Below are positions 36,601 to 44,913 of a DNA stretch of 64,000 bases, piece after piece. The first letter of the stretch is position 1, and each line of letters opens with the position of its first letter. The translations under genes were made by a program, and so were the position numbers. The notes beneath the pieces are model-generated. The model was not told where the DNA came from. It did no database searches and saw only the letters and a list, made by a program, of their open reading frames with translations. This DNA is from CAVTWH01 sp963738365 (GTDB lineage: Bacteria > Actinomycetota > Actinomycetes > Mycobacteriales > Micromonosporaceae), in the NCBI GenBank assembly GCA_963738365.1, contig CAVTWH010000010.1, positions 1,525,613 to 1,589,612 of the forward strand, in the 5' to 3' direction.

Positions 36601-36637
36601 CACCGTCCTCGCCGGCGGCTTCGACCTCATCGAATAG
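33630..36637 (+). CDS. Clp/AAA+ ATPase fused to a GGQ-less release-factor-like domain (frameshifted)
   Basis: Order of parts: a helical N-terminal region (33,630-34,200); a first AAA module with a degenerate P-loop GPRGSGRL near 34,294 and no acidic Walker B; a ClpC-like second AAA module with intact Walker A GPTGTGKT (35,069-35,092), Walker B VVLLDEFEKA, an LGF loop (35,431-35,439) where ClpC proteins bind ClpP, RPEFLNRID and sensor-2 GARPLKR; then about 230 residues like peptide-chain release factor 2. The last part shows GFWEDDGR, MYHAWARERG (RF2: MYLRWAESRG), LRPESGLHVLE (RF2: LRTETGVHRLV) and a C-terminus VRDAVRDWRTGRLDTVLAGGF. The GGQ domain that belongs between these two is absent. More than a dozen apparent indels split the frame. 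Function unknown; ribosome-linked unfolding is an inference. Confidence 0.75.
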
Positions 36638-36664
36638 ATAAAGGGACCTCGTCCCTTTATCTAT
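36634..36664. terminator. Perfect 14-bp inverted repeat terminator
   Basis: ATAGATAAAGGGAC and GTCCCTTTATCTAT pair perfectly around a 3-base CTC loop. The repeat begins inside the TAG stop of the Clp fusion gene and faces the end of the convergent MFS gene. It is strikingly AT-rich for this region. It lacks a clear T-run and could serve both directions. Confidence 0.75.
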
Positions 36665-36719
36665 CGTCGCGTCAGGCGCAACCGTTGGCGACCCGCGTCT
36701 GACGCCCGGGTCACGAGCG

Positions 36720-37838
36720 TCAGGCGCGTCGGCGGCGAGCGCGAGCAGCGACCGGGACGACCGCGCAGCGCCGCGGTGAGCGAGGTGGCGTCGGCCAGCG
36801 CGCCGACCGTCAGCGGCGCGAGCAGCACGGCGAGCGAGTCAGGCCAGCACCGCGCGGCCGCTCGCGAGCTGCGCGCGGTCCGGGGCGAGCGCGACGGTCA
36901 CGGCGAGCGCCGAGCGGGAACAGGTTGCCGAGCCCGAGGCCGAGCACCGCGAGCCCGAGCAGCGCCTGGCAGGGCGTCGCGGCGGGCCACAGGATCGCGA
37001 AGCCCGACGGCGGTGACGACCAGCGCGATGGCCAGCAGCGCGGTGCGGGCGTGGCGGCGCGCGAGCCGGCTGCCGGCGACGCGGCCGGCGACCACGCCGC
37101 CGAAGTAGCCGACCATCAGCGCGACCGCGGTGTCGGCCGAGACGTCCGCGGCCTCCTCGACGAAGCTCGCGCCCCAGGCGGTGATGCACCACTCGGCCGC
37201 GGTCGTGCAGAAGAGCATCGCGGCGGCGACCCAGAAGCCGCCGGGCAGGCGCCCGCGCGGCGCGGCGCCGGCGGCGGCGTCGCGATCGCCACGCCGCGGT
37301 CGCGACCACAGGCGAGCAGCGGGACCAGCGAACGAGGCGAGCAGCGCCACGCGCCAGCCGGCGCCGGTCGCCGCCGAGAGCGACAGCGCGCCGATCAGGA
37401 CCACGTAGGCGACGCTCGCCGGCGCACGTTGGCCTCGGTCAGCGCGACCGCGCGGCGCTCGCCGTGGTGGTCGGCGAGCAGCGCCTGGATCGTGATCAGC
37501 AGCAGCCCGCCGCCGCAGCCCATCACGCAGACAGCGAGCCGATCGTCGCCGCCGGGCGCTGCGCCCGAGCGTCAGCCCGATCGCGCCGACGGCCATCAGC
37601 CGCGCCGAGCCCAGAACAGCGCGCGCCGCCCGAGCGCGCGCTCGAGCCGGCCCGGCGGTCAGGCCCGCGAGGACGCTCCCGCGGCGAACGCCGCGACGTG
37701 CAGGCCGCCGGTCGTGTAGCTCAGTCCGAACTCGTCACGGAGGTGCGGGACGACGAGCCCCGGCGCCGCCTGAAGATACGCGAACCACGCGAGCAGCGCG
37801 TAGGCGATCCAGGTGAGACGATCGCGCGAGAACGCCAT
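36720..37838 (-). CDS. Major facilitator superfamily permease (frameshifted)
   Basis: The N-terminus MAFSRDRLTWIAYALLAWFAYLQAAPGLVVPHLRDEFGLSYTTGGLHVAAFA is a typical first and second MFS helix pair. Later helices appear in other frames, e.g. GFWVAAAMLFCTTAAEWCITAWGASFVEEAADVSADTAVALMVGYFGGVVAGRVAGSRL. Repeated apparent indels (for example near 37,020, 37,300, 37,425 and 37,650) break it. Joined, it is about 370 residues, a normal 12-helix length. The stop at 36720 is the first in the likely frame. Substrate unknown. Confidence 0.68.
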
Positions 37839-37876
37839 GACCACGCGACATGGTATATCGATAAACCACACGGAGT

Positions 37877-38100
37877 TCAACCTCTTGCGAAGCGGCGCTG
37901 GAGGAGCGTCCGGGATCGAGCGCGTACTCGGGCACGGAGACGCAGGGCCGTCGTCGAACTGCACCCGCCAGCGGCGCTGGATCCAGCCGGCCAGCGCCGA
38001 CGACCGTCCCGCTCGCGCCCGCGGCGATCCCCTCGGGCAGCGGCTGGGTCGTGATCACGCGGGAGCCGACGTCGATGTCGGCCGATGCGGGAGTGCCCAT
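37877..38100 (-). CDS. Small SH3/KOW-like hypothetical protein (frameshifted)
   Basis: Starts MGTPASADIDVGSRVITTQPLPEGIAAGASGTVVGAG and continues WIQRRWRVQFDDGPA and VSVPEYAL across two frame changes near 37,985 and 37,950. The content looks like a single small beta-barrel domain, as in short actinobacterial proteins with an hxVGDRVhTTxPLPDGhPAGxxGxV pattern. About 72 residues in total. No partner or function is known. The end is uncertain because the frame is broken close to it. Confidence 0.4.
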
Positions 38101-38107
38101 GGAGGCT

Positions 38108-39125
38108 CTAACGCACGGAACCGCCAAAGCCTTCGGTCGTATCCCTGACGATCAACTCCCACGGCTGCGGCTCGACCGGACCCGTCGGCGCCCGTCGGCG
38201 ACCAGCTCGGCGCAGCGGCGGCCCTGGTCGCGCAGCGACTGGCGCATCGTCGTCAGCGCCCGCCCGCCGCGCCTCCGGCGTGTCGTCCCAGCCGACCACC
38301 GACAGCTCGCCCGGCACGGCGATGCCCGCGCGCCGCCGCGGCGCGCAGCGCGCCGATCGCCAGCTCGTCGCTCATGCACAGCAGGCCGGTCGGCGGCTCG
38401 GGGCCGTCGAGCAGCGCGCCCGCGGCGGCCTCGCCGTGCTCGCGGTCGTTGAGCTCGCACCTCGCGCCCGACGGTCACGCCGTAGCCCTGCGAGCCGGCC
38501 GCGGGTGACGCGGTGCGCGGGGACCTCGGCGCCGCAGCGGCCGGTCGGCGCGATCGGCGAGCGAGAACGGCAGGCTCAGCACCGCCAGCCGCGTGTGGCC
38601 GAGCGCGCGCAGGTGCTCCGCGGCGGCCGCGGCCGCCGCGCGCTCGTCGATCGCCACCAGCGGATACCCGTCCAGCGCGGGTCCGCTCTGGACGATCACC
38701 GGCAGCCGCCGGCGCAGCACGGCGTCGACGAGCGGATGCCCGTCGGGCACCGAGTAGAGCACGAAGGCGTCGACCGCGGCGTCGATGCACGAGCGCCGCG
38801 TCGCCCTCGCCGCCGGTCGCCGGGACGAGGTGCAGCGCGATGCCGGCGCCGGCGAGCCCGCGCAGGAACTCGATCGCCGCGGGGTCCTCGAACGCGTACG
38901 CCAGCGCCTCGCCCGAGCACGACGCCGAGCACGCCGGTCTTGCCGCGCCGCAGCGAGCGCGCGAGCACGTTCGGACCCCGCGTAGCCGAGCTCGTCGGCC
39001 TTGGCGAGGATGCGCTCGCGCAGCTCGGGCGAGAGCTTCTCCGGCCGGTTGTAGGCGTTGGACACCGTCATCGCCGAGACGCCGAGCGCCTCGGCGACGG
39101 TGGCCAGCGTGACCCGCCGGCGTCA
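38108..39125 (-). CDS. LacI-family transcriptional regulator (frameshifted)
   Basis: The N-terminal helix-turn-helix and hinge read RVTLATVAEALGVSAMTVSNAYNRPEKLSPELRERILAKADELGY, a classic LacI/GalR DNA-binding domain. The sugar-binding part follows in pieces (RRGKTGVLGVVLGEALAYAF, LPVIVQSGPALDGYPLVAIDERAA, HLRALGHTRLAVLSLPFSLADRAD) and ends with ELSVVGWDDTPEAR and GLTTMRQSLRDQGRRCAEL. Several indels divide it. The true start is unclear because the upstream frame runs into the MocR gene. It probably senses a sugar or sugar phosphate, fitting the nearby SIS-domain isomerase. Confidence 0.75.
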
Positions 39126-39189
39126 GACCACTCGGCGGGCTCGAGGTCCAGTGCCTGCGCGATCTCGCGGTTGATCCGGCCGGCGGTCG

Positions 39190-40680
39190 GCGGATCAAGA
39201 GTCCCGTGCACGCGAGCTCGCATGGTCGCGACGAGTTGCTCGACCAACGCGTCGATCGCGGCGAGCGGCAGCCGGCCGTACCCGACCACGAGCGCGGGGT
39301 CGCCGGGCTCGGCGCGAACCGGTAGCCGGCCAGCCCGCGGACCCGGATCCGGCGCTCGGCCAGGCGCGCGACGACCGCCGCCTCGTCGGCCCCGGGCGGG
39401 AGGCGCAGCAGGAGGTGCAGGCCGGCGGCGACCCCGGTCACGCGGCACTGCGGGAGCCGCTCCTCGAGCGCCGCGACCAGCGCGTCGCGGCGCTCGCGGT
39501 ACTCGCGGCGGGTGCGGCGCAGGTGGCGGTCGACCTCGCCGGTGACGAGCAGGCGGGCGTAGGCGCGGGCGTTGATCGCGGGGCCGCCGGAGTCGACCGC
39601 CCAGCGCTCGCGCGCGATCGCCTCGGTGAGCTGCGGCGGCGCGACGAGCCAGCCGAGCCGCAGCGCGGGCGCGAGCGTCTTGGACGTCGTGCCGAGGTAG
39701 ACGACGCGGTCGGGCGCGAGCCGCTGCAGCGTCCCGACCGGCGCGCGGTCGTAGCGGTACTCGGAGTCGTAGTCGTCCTCGAGCACGATCCCGCCCCACG
39801 CCAGCAGCGCCCGCCGCCGCTCGGGCGCGAGCACCGCGCCGGTCGGGAACTGGTGCGCGGGCGTGACGAGCACCGCGTCGGCGTCCAGCGCATCGACCCG
39901 CACGCCCTGCTCGTCGACCGGCAGCCCGACGACCTCCAGGCCCGCCGAGCGGATCGTCGCCCACGAGTCGTCGAGCGAGGGGTCCTCGACCGCCACTCGC
40001 GTCGCGCCGCGCGCCTTCAGCGCCCGGCACGTGAGCCACAGCCCCTGCGTGTACCCGCTGGTGACGACGAGGTCCTCCGGCGCGGCCACCACGCCGCGCA
40101 CCCGCACGAGGTACGCGGCGAGCTCGGCCCGCAGCTCCTCGTCCCCGCGCGGGTCGCCGTAGTCCAGCGCGGCGTCCGGCATCTCCGCCAGCACCTTGCG
40201 CAGCGCCGCCGACCACGCCCGCCGCGGAAACGCGCTCAGATCCGGCGCGGTCGCCGTCAGGTCCCAACGAACACCCGTTCGGGGGTCAGACCCCTTAACA
40301 ATCCCGTTTTCCTCTGAGCAGGGGTTTTCATACGAACGCAGTGTTGAGGGGTCTGACCCCTCTTTGGGCGGCGGGCCGGCGGAGGGTTGTGGGCCGCCGT
40401 TGGGGCCGATGCCGGCGGTGGGGACGGCGCGGACGATCGGGGCGCTGCCGCGGCGGATCTCGATCCAGCCTTCGGCGGCGATCTGGGCGTAGGCCTCGGT
40501 GACGACGCCGCGGGAGACGTGGAGGGCCTCGGCGAGGACGCGGGAGGCGGGCAGGCGGGTGCCGGGCGGGGCGCCGCCGCCGGTGATCGCGGCGCAGATC
40601 GCATCCTCGAGCTGGGCGCGCAGGGGCTCGGGCGCGCTGCGGTCGAGCGTGGCGAACAGCTCCAAAGTGGCTCGGTTCAT
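39190..40680 (-). CDS. MocR-type GntR/aminotransferase transcriptional regulator
   Basis: An N-terminal GntR winged helix (LRAQLEDAICAAITGGGAPPGTRLPASRVLAEALHVSRGVVTEAYAQI, residues 17-65) is joined to a fold-type I aminotransferase domain (LDYGDPRGDEELRAELAAYL, VTSGYTQGLWL, VLVTPAHQFPTGAVL, GIVLEDDYDSEYRYD, YLGTTSKTLAPALRLGW with the PLP-binding Lys). MocR proteins sense PLP or an amino compound. The linker is unusual: an in-frame insert with inverted-repeat ends (40,282-40,360). One apparent frameshift near 39,310 leaves the C-terminus uncertain. Start ATG 40680, divergent from the SIS gene with direct repeats between them. Confidence 0.82.
40282..40360. repeat. 79-bp palindromic insert with GGGGTCAGACCCC ends inside the MocR gene
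   Basis: GGGGTCAGACCCC (40282-40294) and its counterpart GGGGTCTGACCCC (40348-40360) bound a distinctly AT-richer core; extended arms pair imperfectly over about 19 bases (GGGGTCAGACCCCTTAACA). The insert encodes in-frame linker residues between the DNA-binding and aminotransferase domains. Looks like a small mobile or REP-like element. Confidence 0.65.
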
Positions 40681-40713
40681 CGGCCTCGAAGTGGCTCTGT
40701 TGGAAGGACCACT
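40664..40713. promoter_or_regulatory. Direct repeats of AAGTGGCTC in the MocR/SIS divergent region
   Basis: AAAGTGGCTC (40664-40673) and GAAGTGGCTC (40688-40697) are 24 bases apart, followed by the inverted GACCACT (40707-40713). The first copy overlaps the MocR start. Known MocR regulators of the PdxR type bind direct repeats with an AGTGG core, so this is a good candidate autoregulatory site. Confidence 0.5.
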
Positions 40714-40735
40714 GAGACGGTACCGTGCTGCGGCC

Positions 40736-41707
40736 ATGAGCGACGAGCCGGAGCTGCGTGACGGCCCGCCGTGGGCGATGGAGGAGATGATCCTGGCCGA
40801 GCCGGGGCTCGTCGCACCGATCCTCGCCTCCTCGAGGCGCTGGAGGCGGCGGAGTGGATCCGCGAGACCGAGACGGTCGTGGTCACCGGCTGCGGCACGA
40901 GCGAGCACGCGGCGATGGCCGGTGCGGCGCTGCTCGGAGCGCGCTCCCGCGACGCGTTCGAGGCGAGCCTCGACCCGCAGTCCGAAGGCGTCCTGATCGC
41001 GGTCTCGCACGAGGCCGGCACCGCCGCCACGCTGGCCGCGATGCACGCCACCAACGCCCGCACGATCCTGATCACCGCCAAGCCGGAGGCGGAGACGGGC
41101 GCCGAACCTCGTCGATCTCGACGCCGCTGCAGGACACCAGCTGGTGCCACACCGTCGGCTACGTCTCGCCGCTGCTGGCGCTTCACCGCGATCGCCGGCG
41201 CGGCCGACGCGGCGACGTGCGACGCGGGTGATCGAGGGCACGCTCGCCCTGCGCCCGCGCTTCGAGCGACGCCGCGCAGACGCTCGCCGGCTGCGAGCGC
41301 CTGATCGTCACCGGCTCCGGCGTCGACGAGATCACCGCCCGCGAGCTGGCGCTCAAGATCGAGGAGGGCCTGCACAAGCCGGTCACGCCGCTCGGCCTGG
41401 AGAAGGTCCTGCACGGCCACCTGCCCGGCCGCCGACGAGCGCACCGGCATCGTCGTCATCCGGATCGACCCGACCAGCGCGCCGCCAGCGCGACAAGCGC
41501 GCGCCGCGACGTGCGGGCGGCGGTCGCCGAGCTGGGCATGCCGACGGTGACGATCGACGGCCTGCCGACGGCCACCCGCTGCTCGCGGGCGCGATCGCGC
41601 TGCAGCTGCTGACGTACGAGCTCGTGCTCGCCGCCGGCACCAACCCCGACCTGATCCGCCGCGAGGAGGCGCCCTACCGCGCCGCCGCGGCGGCCGCGAA
41701 CACATGA
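40736..41707 (+). CDS. SIS-domain sugar isomerase / GlmS-C-like protein (frameshifted)
   Basis: The first SIS half has ETVVVTGCGTSEHAAMAGAALL and SEGVLIAVSHEAGTAATLAAMH; the second has LIVTGSGVDEITARELALKIEEGLHKPVTPLGLEKVLHGHLP and the C-terminal EEAPYRAAA. This resembles the isomerase half of glucosamine-6-phosphate synthase or the AgaS/FrlB-type deglycases without a glutaminase domain. At least four apparent indels break it between 40,830 and 41,590. Joined length is about 320 residues. Stop at 41707 overlaps the ATG of the EamA permease, suggesting a sugar-amine uptake or export pair. Confidence 0.72.
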
Positions 41708-42519
41708 TCGGCGCGGCGCTCCTCGCGTCGCTGCTGTGGGGCACCGCGGACTTCCTCGGCGGCCAGGCGAGCCGCAAGCACCCGGCCGCGATGGTCGCGC
41801 TCGTCGGCCAGGCGGTCGGCTTGGTCGCGCTCGCGCTGGTCCTCGTCTTCCACGGCGTCGACGCGAAGGCGATCGTCCCGGGCATCGTTCGCCGGCCTGC
41901 TCGGCGCGGTCGCGGTGCTGTGCTTCTACCGCGCGCTCGCGGTCGGGACGATGAGCATCATCGCGCCGATCGTCGCCACCAGCGCGATCGTCCCGGTGCT
42001 CTGGGGCGTGCTGCGACGGCGAGCGCCCGGGCACGCTGCAGTGGATCGGCATCGTCGCCGCGCTGGCGGGCGTGATCCTGGCCTCCAACGAGCCCGGCGG
42101 CGAAGCCGGCGAACTCCAAGCTGGCGCTCAAGCTCGCGCTCGTCGCCGCGCTCGGCATCGGGCTCTCGCTCGTCTTCCTCGACAAGGCGGCCGAGCACGA
42201 CGCGCTCACCGGCGTCGCCGCCGCCCGTGCCGTCGCCGTGCCGATCCTGCTCGGCGTCGTCCTGCATCCAGCGCGCCAAGCGCGCCGGTGCGCGCCTGGC
42301 CGACCTTCGCGGCTGATCGGCCTGCTCGACACCGCCGCCAACAGCGCGTTCGCGATCGCCACGACGAGCGGGCTGCTGAGCCTCGTCGCCGTCCTCGGCG
42401 GGCTGTTCCCGGTCGTCACCGTCGCGCTCGCGTACTTCCTGCTCCACGAGCGGCTGCAGCCGATCCAGCGCGCGGGCGTCCTGCTCGCGCTGGCGGGCAT
42501 CCCGCTGATCAGCACCTGA
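41704..42519 (+). CDS. EamA (DMT superfamily) permease (frameshifted)
   Basis: MIGAALLASLLWGTADFLGGQASRK is a typical DMT first helix with the conserved W-G-x3-F. LCFYRALAVGTMSIIAPIVATSAIVPVLWGVL and the C-terminal SLVAVLGGLFPVVTVALAYFLLHERLQPIQRAGVLLALAGI give the two EamA repeats of ten helices. Indels near 41,890, 42,020, 42,105 and 42,270-42,290 interrupt it; joined length is about 270 residues. It is co-translated with the SIS gene. EamA permeases often accompany MocR regulators. Confidence 0.78.
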
Positions 42520-42582
42520 TCCTCAGGGAACCCACAGGCTCCGCCAAGCCTCTCCTCAGGCTGCGGGGCAACCGTTGGAGCC

Positions 42583-42952
42583 ATGAGATTGAGCCCCCGG
42601 ACCACACGCCACGCGGTCGCTGGCGGAGCACCCGCCGCCGGCCGCTACCTCGAAGCCGACGACACGCTCGTGCCCGTGATGGGCACGGTCACCCGCCTCG
42701 GGCGCAGCCTGAGCGCGGACATCGAGATCGACGAACCCTCCGTCTCGCGCCGGCACGCGCTGATCGTCCGCCAGGACGGCCAGACCTACCTGCTCGACGA
42801 CGGCAGCCGCAACGGCACCTGGCACAACGGCATCCGCGTCGACCGCGCCGTCCTGCAGCGACGGCGACACGATCGACCTCGGGACCGCGCGGCTGAGCTA
42901 CGTCGAGGTCGTCGAGACGCCGACCGAGGACCTGCGGCTCATCGCCGCGTGA
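42583..42952 (+). CDS. FHA-domain protein (one apparent frameshift)
   Basis: About 120 residues forming one forkhead-associated domain: TRLGRSLSADIEIDEPSVSRRHALI includes the conserved Gly-Arg and Ser-x2-His, and YLLDDGSRNGTWHNGIRVDR the conserved Asn-Gly-Thr. After a one-base shift near 42,862 it ends DGDTIDLGTARLSYVEV. FHA domains bind phosphothreonine. The short, otherwise bare protein suggests an adaptor for Ser/Thr kinase signalling; no kinase is in the window. Its end overlaps the convergent MBL gene. Confidence 0.75.
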
Positions 42953-43713
42953 GGTTCGTCGCGTGGATCGCCCGCTGGGCCTTGGTCCGGCGGGCGATCG
43001 GCAGCGCCGGCGTCCTCGCCGCGCTCCAGCGCCTGCAGGTAGGCGCGATCCTCGCGCAGGATCGCCAGCGCCTGCGTGGCGTCGATCGCGCCGCCGTGGC
43101 CCGGGACGACGTGGTCGGCCTGCTCGACCAGCGGCTCCAGCCGGTTCAGCGTCGCGAGATACGCCGACACGCTGCCGCCCGGCGAGAGCATCGGGATCTC
43201 GACCGGCGAGAGGTAGTCGCCGGCGACCAGCACCCGCGCCCACGGCATCCAGATCGCCATGCCGTCCGCGGTGTGCCCGTCGGCGGGATGCAGCTGCAGG
43301 GTCTCTGAGCCGATGTCGATGTACCCCGGCACGTCGAGCTTCTGGGCGCCGGGCAACGACAGCGGCTTCGGCCGCGCGACGTAGAACTCGTCGTCGAAGT
43401 CGCGCAGCTCGCGCTGCGCCGCGCCCGGCTCGTTCGATCAGCCGCGCCGCCGAGTTCTCGCCGAGCCCGAGCGGCGCCTCCGGGAACGCGAGGCCGCCCA
43501 GCAGGTGATCCCAGTCGGCGTGCGTGGCGAGCACGCCGACGATCGCTGAAGCTCGACTGCTCGGCGATCGCCGGGCAGGATCTCGAGCTCGTCCGGGAAG
43601 ACCGGCGAGTCGATGCAGAACGCCTCGCCGCCGCTGCGCACGAGCACGCACCCCGTCGCGTAGGCGCGCGAGGTGACGGCGATGACGTCTTCGTGGAGCG
43701 CTACGGCGCGCAA
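42939..43713 (-). CDS. Metallo-beta-lactamase-fold hydrolase (frameshifted)
   Basis: The zinc motif HADWDH is in LATHADWDHLLGGLAF, with ADGHTADGMAIWMPWARVLVAGDYLSP and HVVPGHGGAIDA as the later metal ligands. Members hydrolyse thioesters, lactones or phosphoesters. The frame shifts near 43,550, 43,430 and 42,995; joined length is about 255 residues. The likely start is TTG 43713, two bases after the upstream HAD gene stop. Substrate unknown. Confidence 0.72.
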
Positions 43714-43715
43714 AC

Positions 43716-44396
43716 TCAGGCTGCGCCGAGCAGCTTCGCCGCTTCGAGCAGCGTCTTCACCTCAGCCGTCGGCTTCTTCTGCGAAGCGTCGAGCGTCTCC
43801 TTGTTGCGGTTGACCCAGATCACGGGGATCTTGGCCTTGATGCACGGCTCGACGTCGTAGTAGTAGCTCGACGCGACGTGCACCCAGCCCTTCTTGGTGC
43901 CGATGCGACGCTCGGCCTCCTTGAAGTGCGCGGGATCCGGCTTGTAGGAGCGCACCTGCTGGGCCGTGACGACCAGATCGAAATCGGTCTTGAACCAGCG
44001 GCGGGTCTCGCCGAGGAGCTTGTCGTCGACGTTGGAGACGAGTCCGAGCTCGAACTTCTTGCGGAAGCGATCGAGCTGCGTGTTGGTCTCCTTGAACGCG
44101 GGCCAGCGCCCCACCGAGTTCGGGAGGAAACCGGAGCGCGACGGCTCGAGCGGCCAGCCGAGCTGGCGCGAGATCTGGACGGCGGTGCGGCGCAGGACCT
44201 CGGCGTACAGCTCGTACGAGCCGCCCTTGATCTCCTGCTGCGTCTCGAGGAAGAGCGGGACGAGCTCTTCCTTCGACAAGGTGTAGCCGTCCTTCTCGGC
44301 TTCCTTGGAGAAGGCTTCGTACGCGCCGGTCTCCCAGTCGATCAGGGTGCCGTAGACGTCGAAGGTGACGTAGGTGACTTCTTTAGGGAGCGGCAT
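43716..44396 (-). CDS. Haloacid dehalogenase type II-like HAD hydrolase
   Basis: About 226 residues with YVTFDVYGTLIDWETGAYEAF (nucleophile Asp in motif I), LGLVSNVDDKLL (motif II Ser-Asn), SYKPDPAHFKEAE (motif III Lys) and HVASSYYYDVEPCIKAKIPVIWVNR (motif IV region). The L-2-haloacid dehalogenase subgroup hydrolyses C-halogen bonds, but many relatives are phosphatases. ATG 44396 is the natural start; the longer open frame upstream is shadow. It is notably less GC-rich than its neighbours. A second type II member is at 59,281. Confidence 0.8.
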   Translation of the reverse strand: MPLPKEVTYVTFDVYGTLIDWETGAYEAFSKEAEKDGYTLSKEELVPLFLETQQEIKGGSYELYAEVLRRTAVQISRQLGWPLEPSRSGFLPNSVGRWPAFKETNTQLDRFRKKFELGLVSNVDDKLLGETRRWFKTDFDLVVTAQQVRSYKPDPAHFKEAERRIGTKKGWVHVASSYYYDVEPCIKAKIPVIWVNRNKETLDASQKKPTAEVKTLLEAAKLLGAA

Positions 44397-44463
44397 TGCG
44401 GCCGTGCATGATGACATTTCCGCGCGCGCATACCTGGAGTAGCATCGGTAGCAGGAGAAAATA

Positions 44464-44913
44464 ATGTTCGCGCTCGGCCTTCTGCTCGTGCTCATCGGCA
44501 TCCTCCTGGTAGCCGCTGAAGCCCATGTGCCGAGCCACGGCGTGCTCGGCGCCGGGGCGGTCGTCGCGCTCGCGCTGGGCGTCGCGCTCCTGTTCTCCGC
44601 GGCCGGCAGCGCCGCGCTCGTGGCGGTCTTCGCCGGCGCGGGCATCGGGCTCGCGGGCGGGGCGACGGTGGCCGTGATGGCGCGCAAAGCGCTCGGCACC
44701 CGCCGACTGCGCCAGCACAACTCGCTGGTCGGCCGGATGGGCGTCGCGCGCAGCACCGACAGCGTCTTCGTCGACGGCGCGCTCTGGCGCGCTCGTCAGT
44801 GGGACTTCGAAGGGGAAGCACCGCTCGCCCGCGGCGATCCCGTGGTGGTCGAGCACGTCAACGGGCTGACACTGACCGTGCGGCCCGCGAATGAATGGGA
44901 GGTGGCGCCATGA
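44464..44913 (+). CDS. NfeD-like membrane protein
   Basis: About 149 residues. Two or three N-terminal helices (LGLLLVLIGILLVAAEAHVPSHGVLGAGAVVALALGVALLF) are followed by a C-terminal OB-fold domain (NSLVGRMGVARSTDSVFVDGALWRARQWD, ending LTVRPANEWEVAP). NfeD proteins partner SPFH/stomatin-like scaffolds in bacterial membranes. The stop overlaps the ATG of the adjacent SPFH gene, as is typical for this pair. Confidence 0.85.
   Translation: MFALGLLLVLIGILLVAAEAHVPSHGVLGAGAVVALALGVALLFSAAGSAALVAVFAGAGIGLAGGATVAVMARKALGTRRLRQHNSLVGRMGVARSTDSVFVDGALWRARQWDFEGEAPLARGDPVVVEHVNGLTLTVRPANEWEVAP

Noticed and set aside
33630..36637. Programmed frameshifting to explain the broken ATPase gene
   Set aside because: The shifts occur at many unlike sites without slippery heptamers, and the same kind of shifts affects unrelated neighbours. 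Sequence error explains all of them.
36634..36664. Transposon end or attachment site at the perfect inverted repeat
   Set aside because: Only one copy is seen, it overlaps a stop codon between convergent genes, and no transposase or integrase is near. A terminator fits better.
38152..41241. A 1,029-residue open frame on the minus strand
   Set aside because: It crosses the LacI gene, the MocR gene and the opposite-strand SIS gene. Only the MocR part has family motifs; the rest is open because of high GC and the indels.
43716..44756. Longer 346-residue start for the HAD hydrolase
   Set aside because: The first 120 residues are Ala/Pro/Ser-rich shadow sequence across the divergent NfeD gene; ATG 44396 begins the conserved HAD motif.
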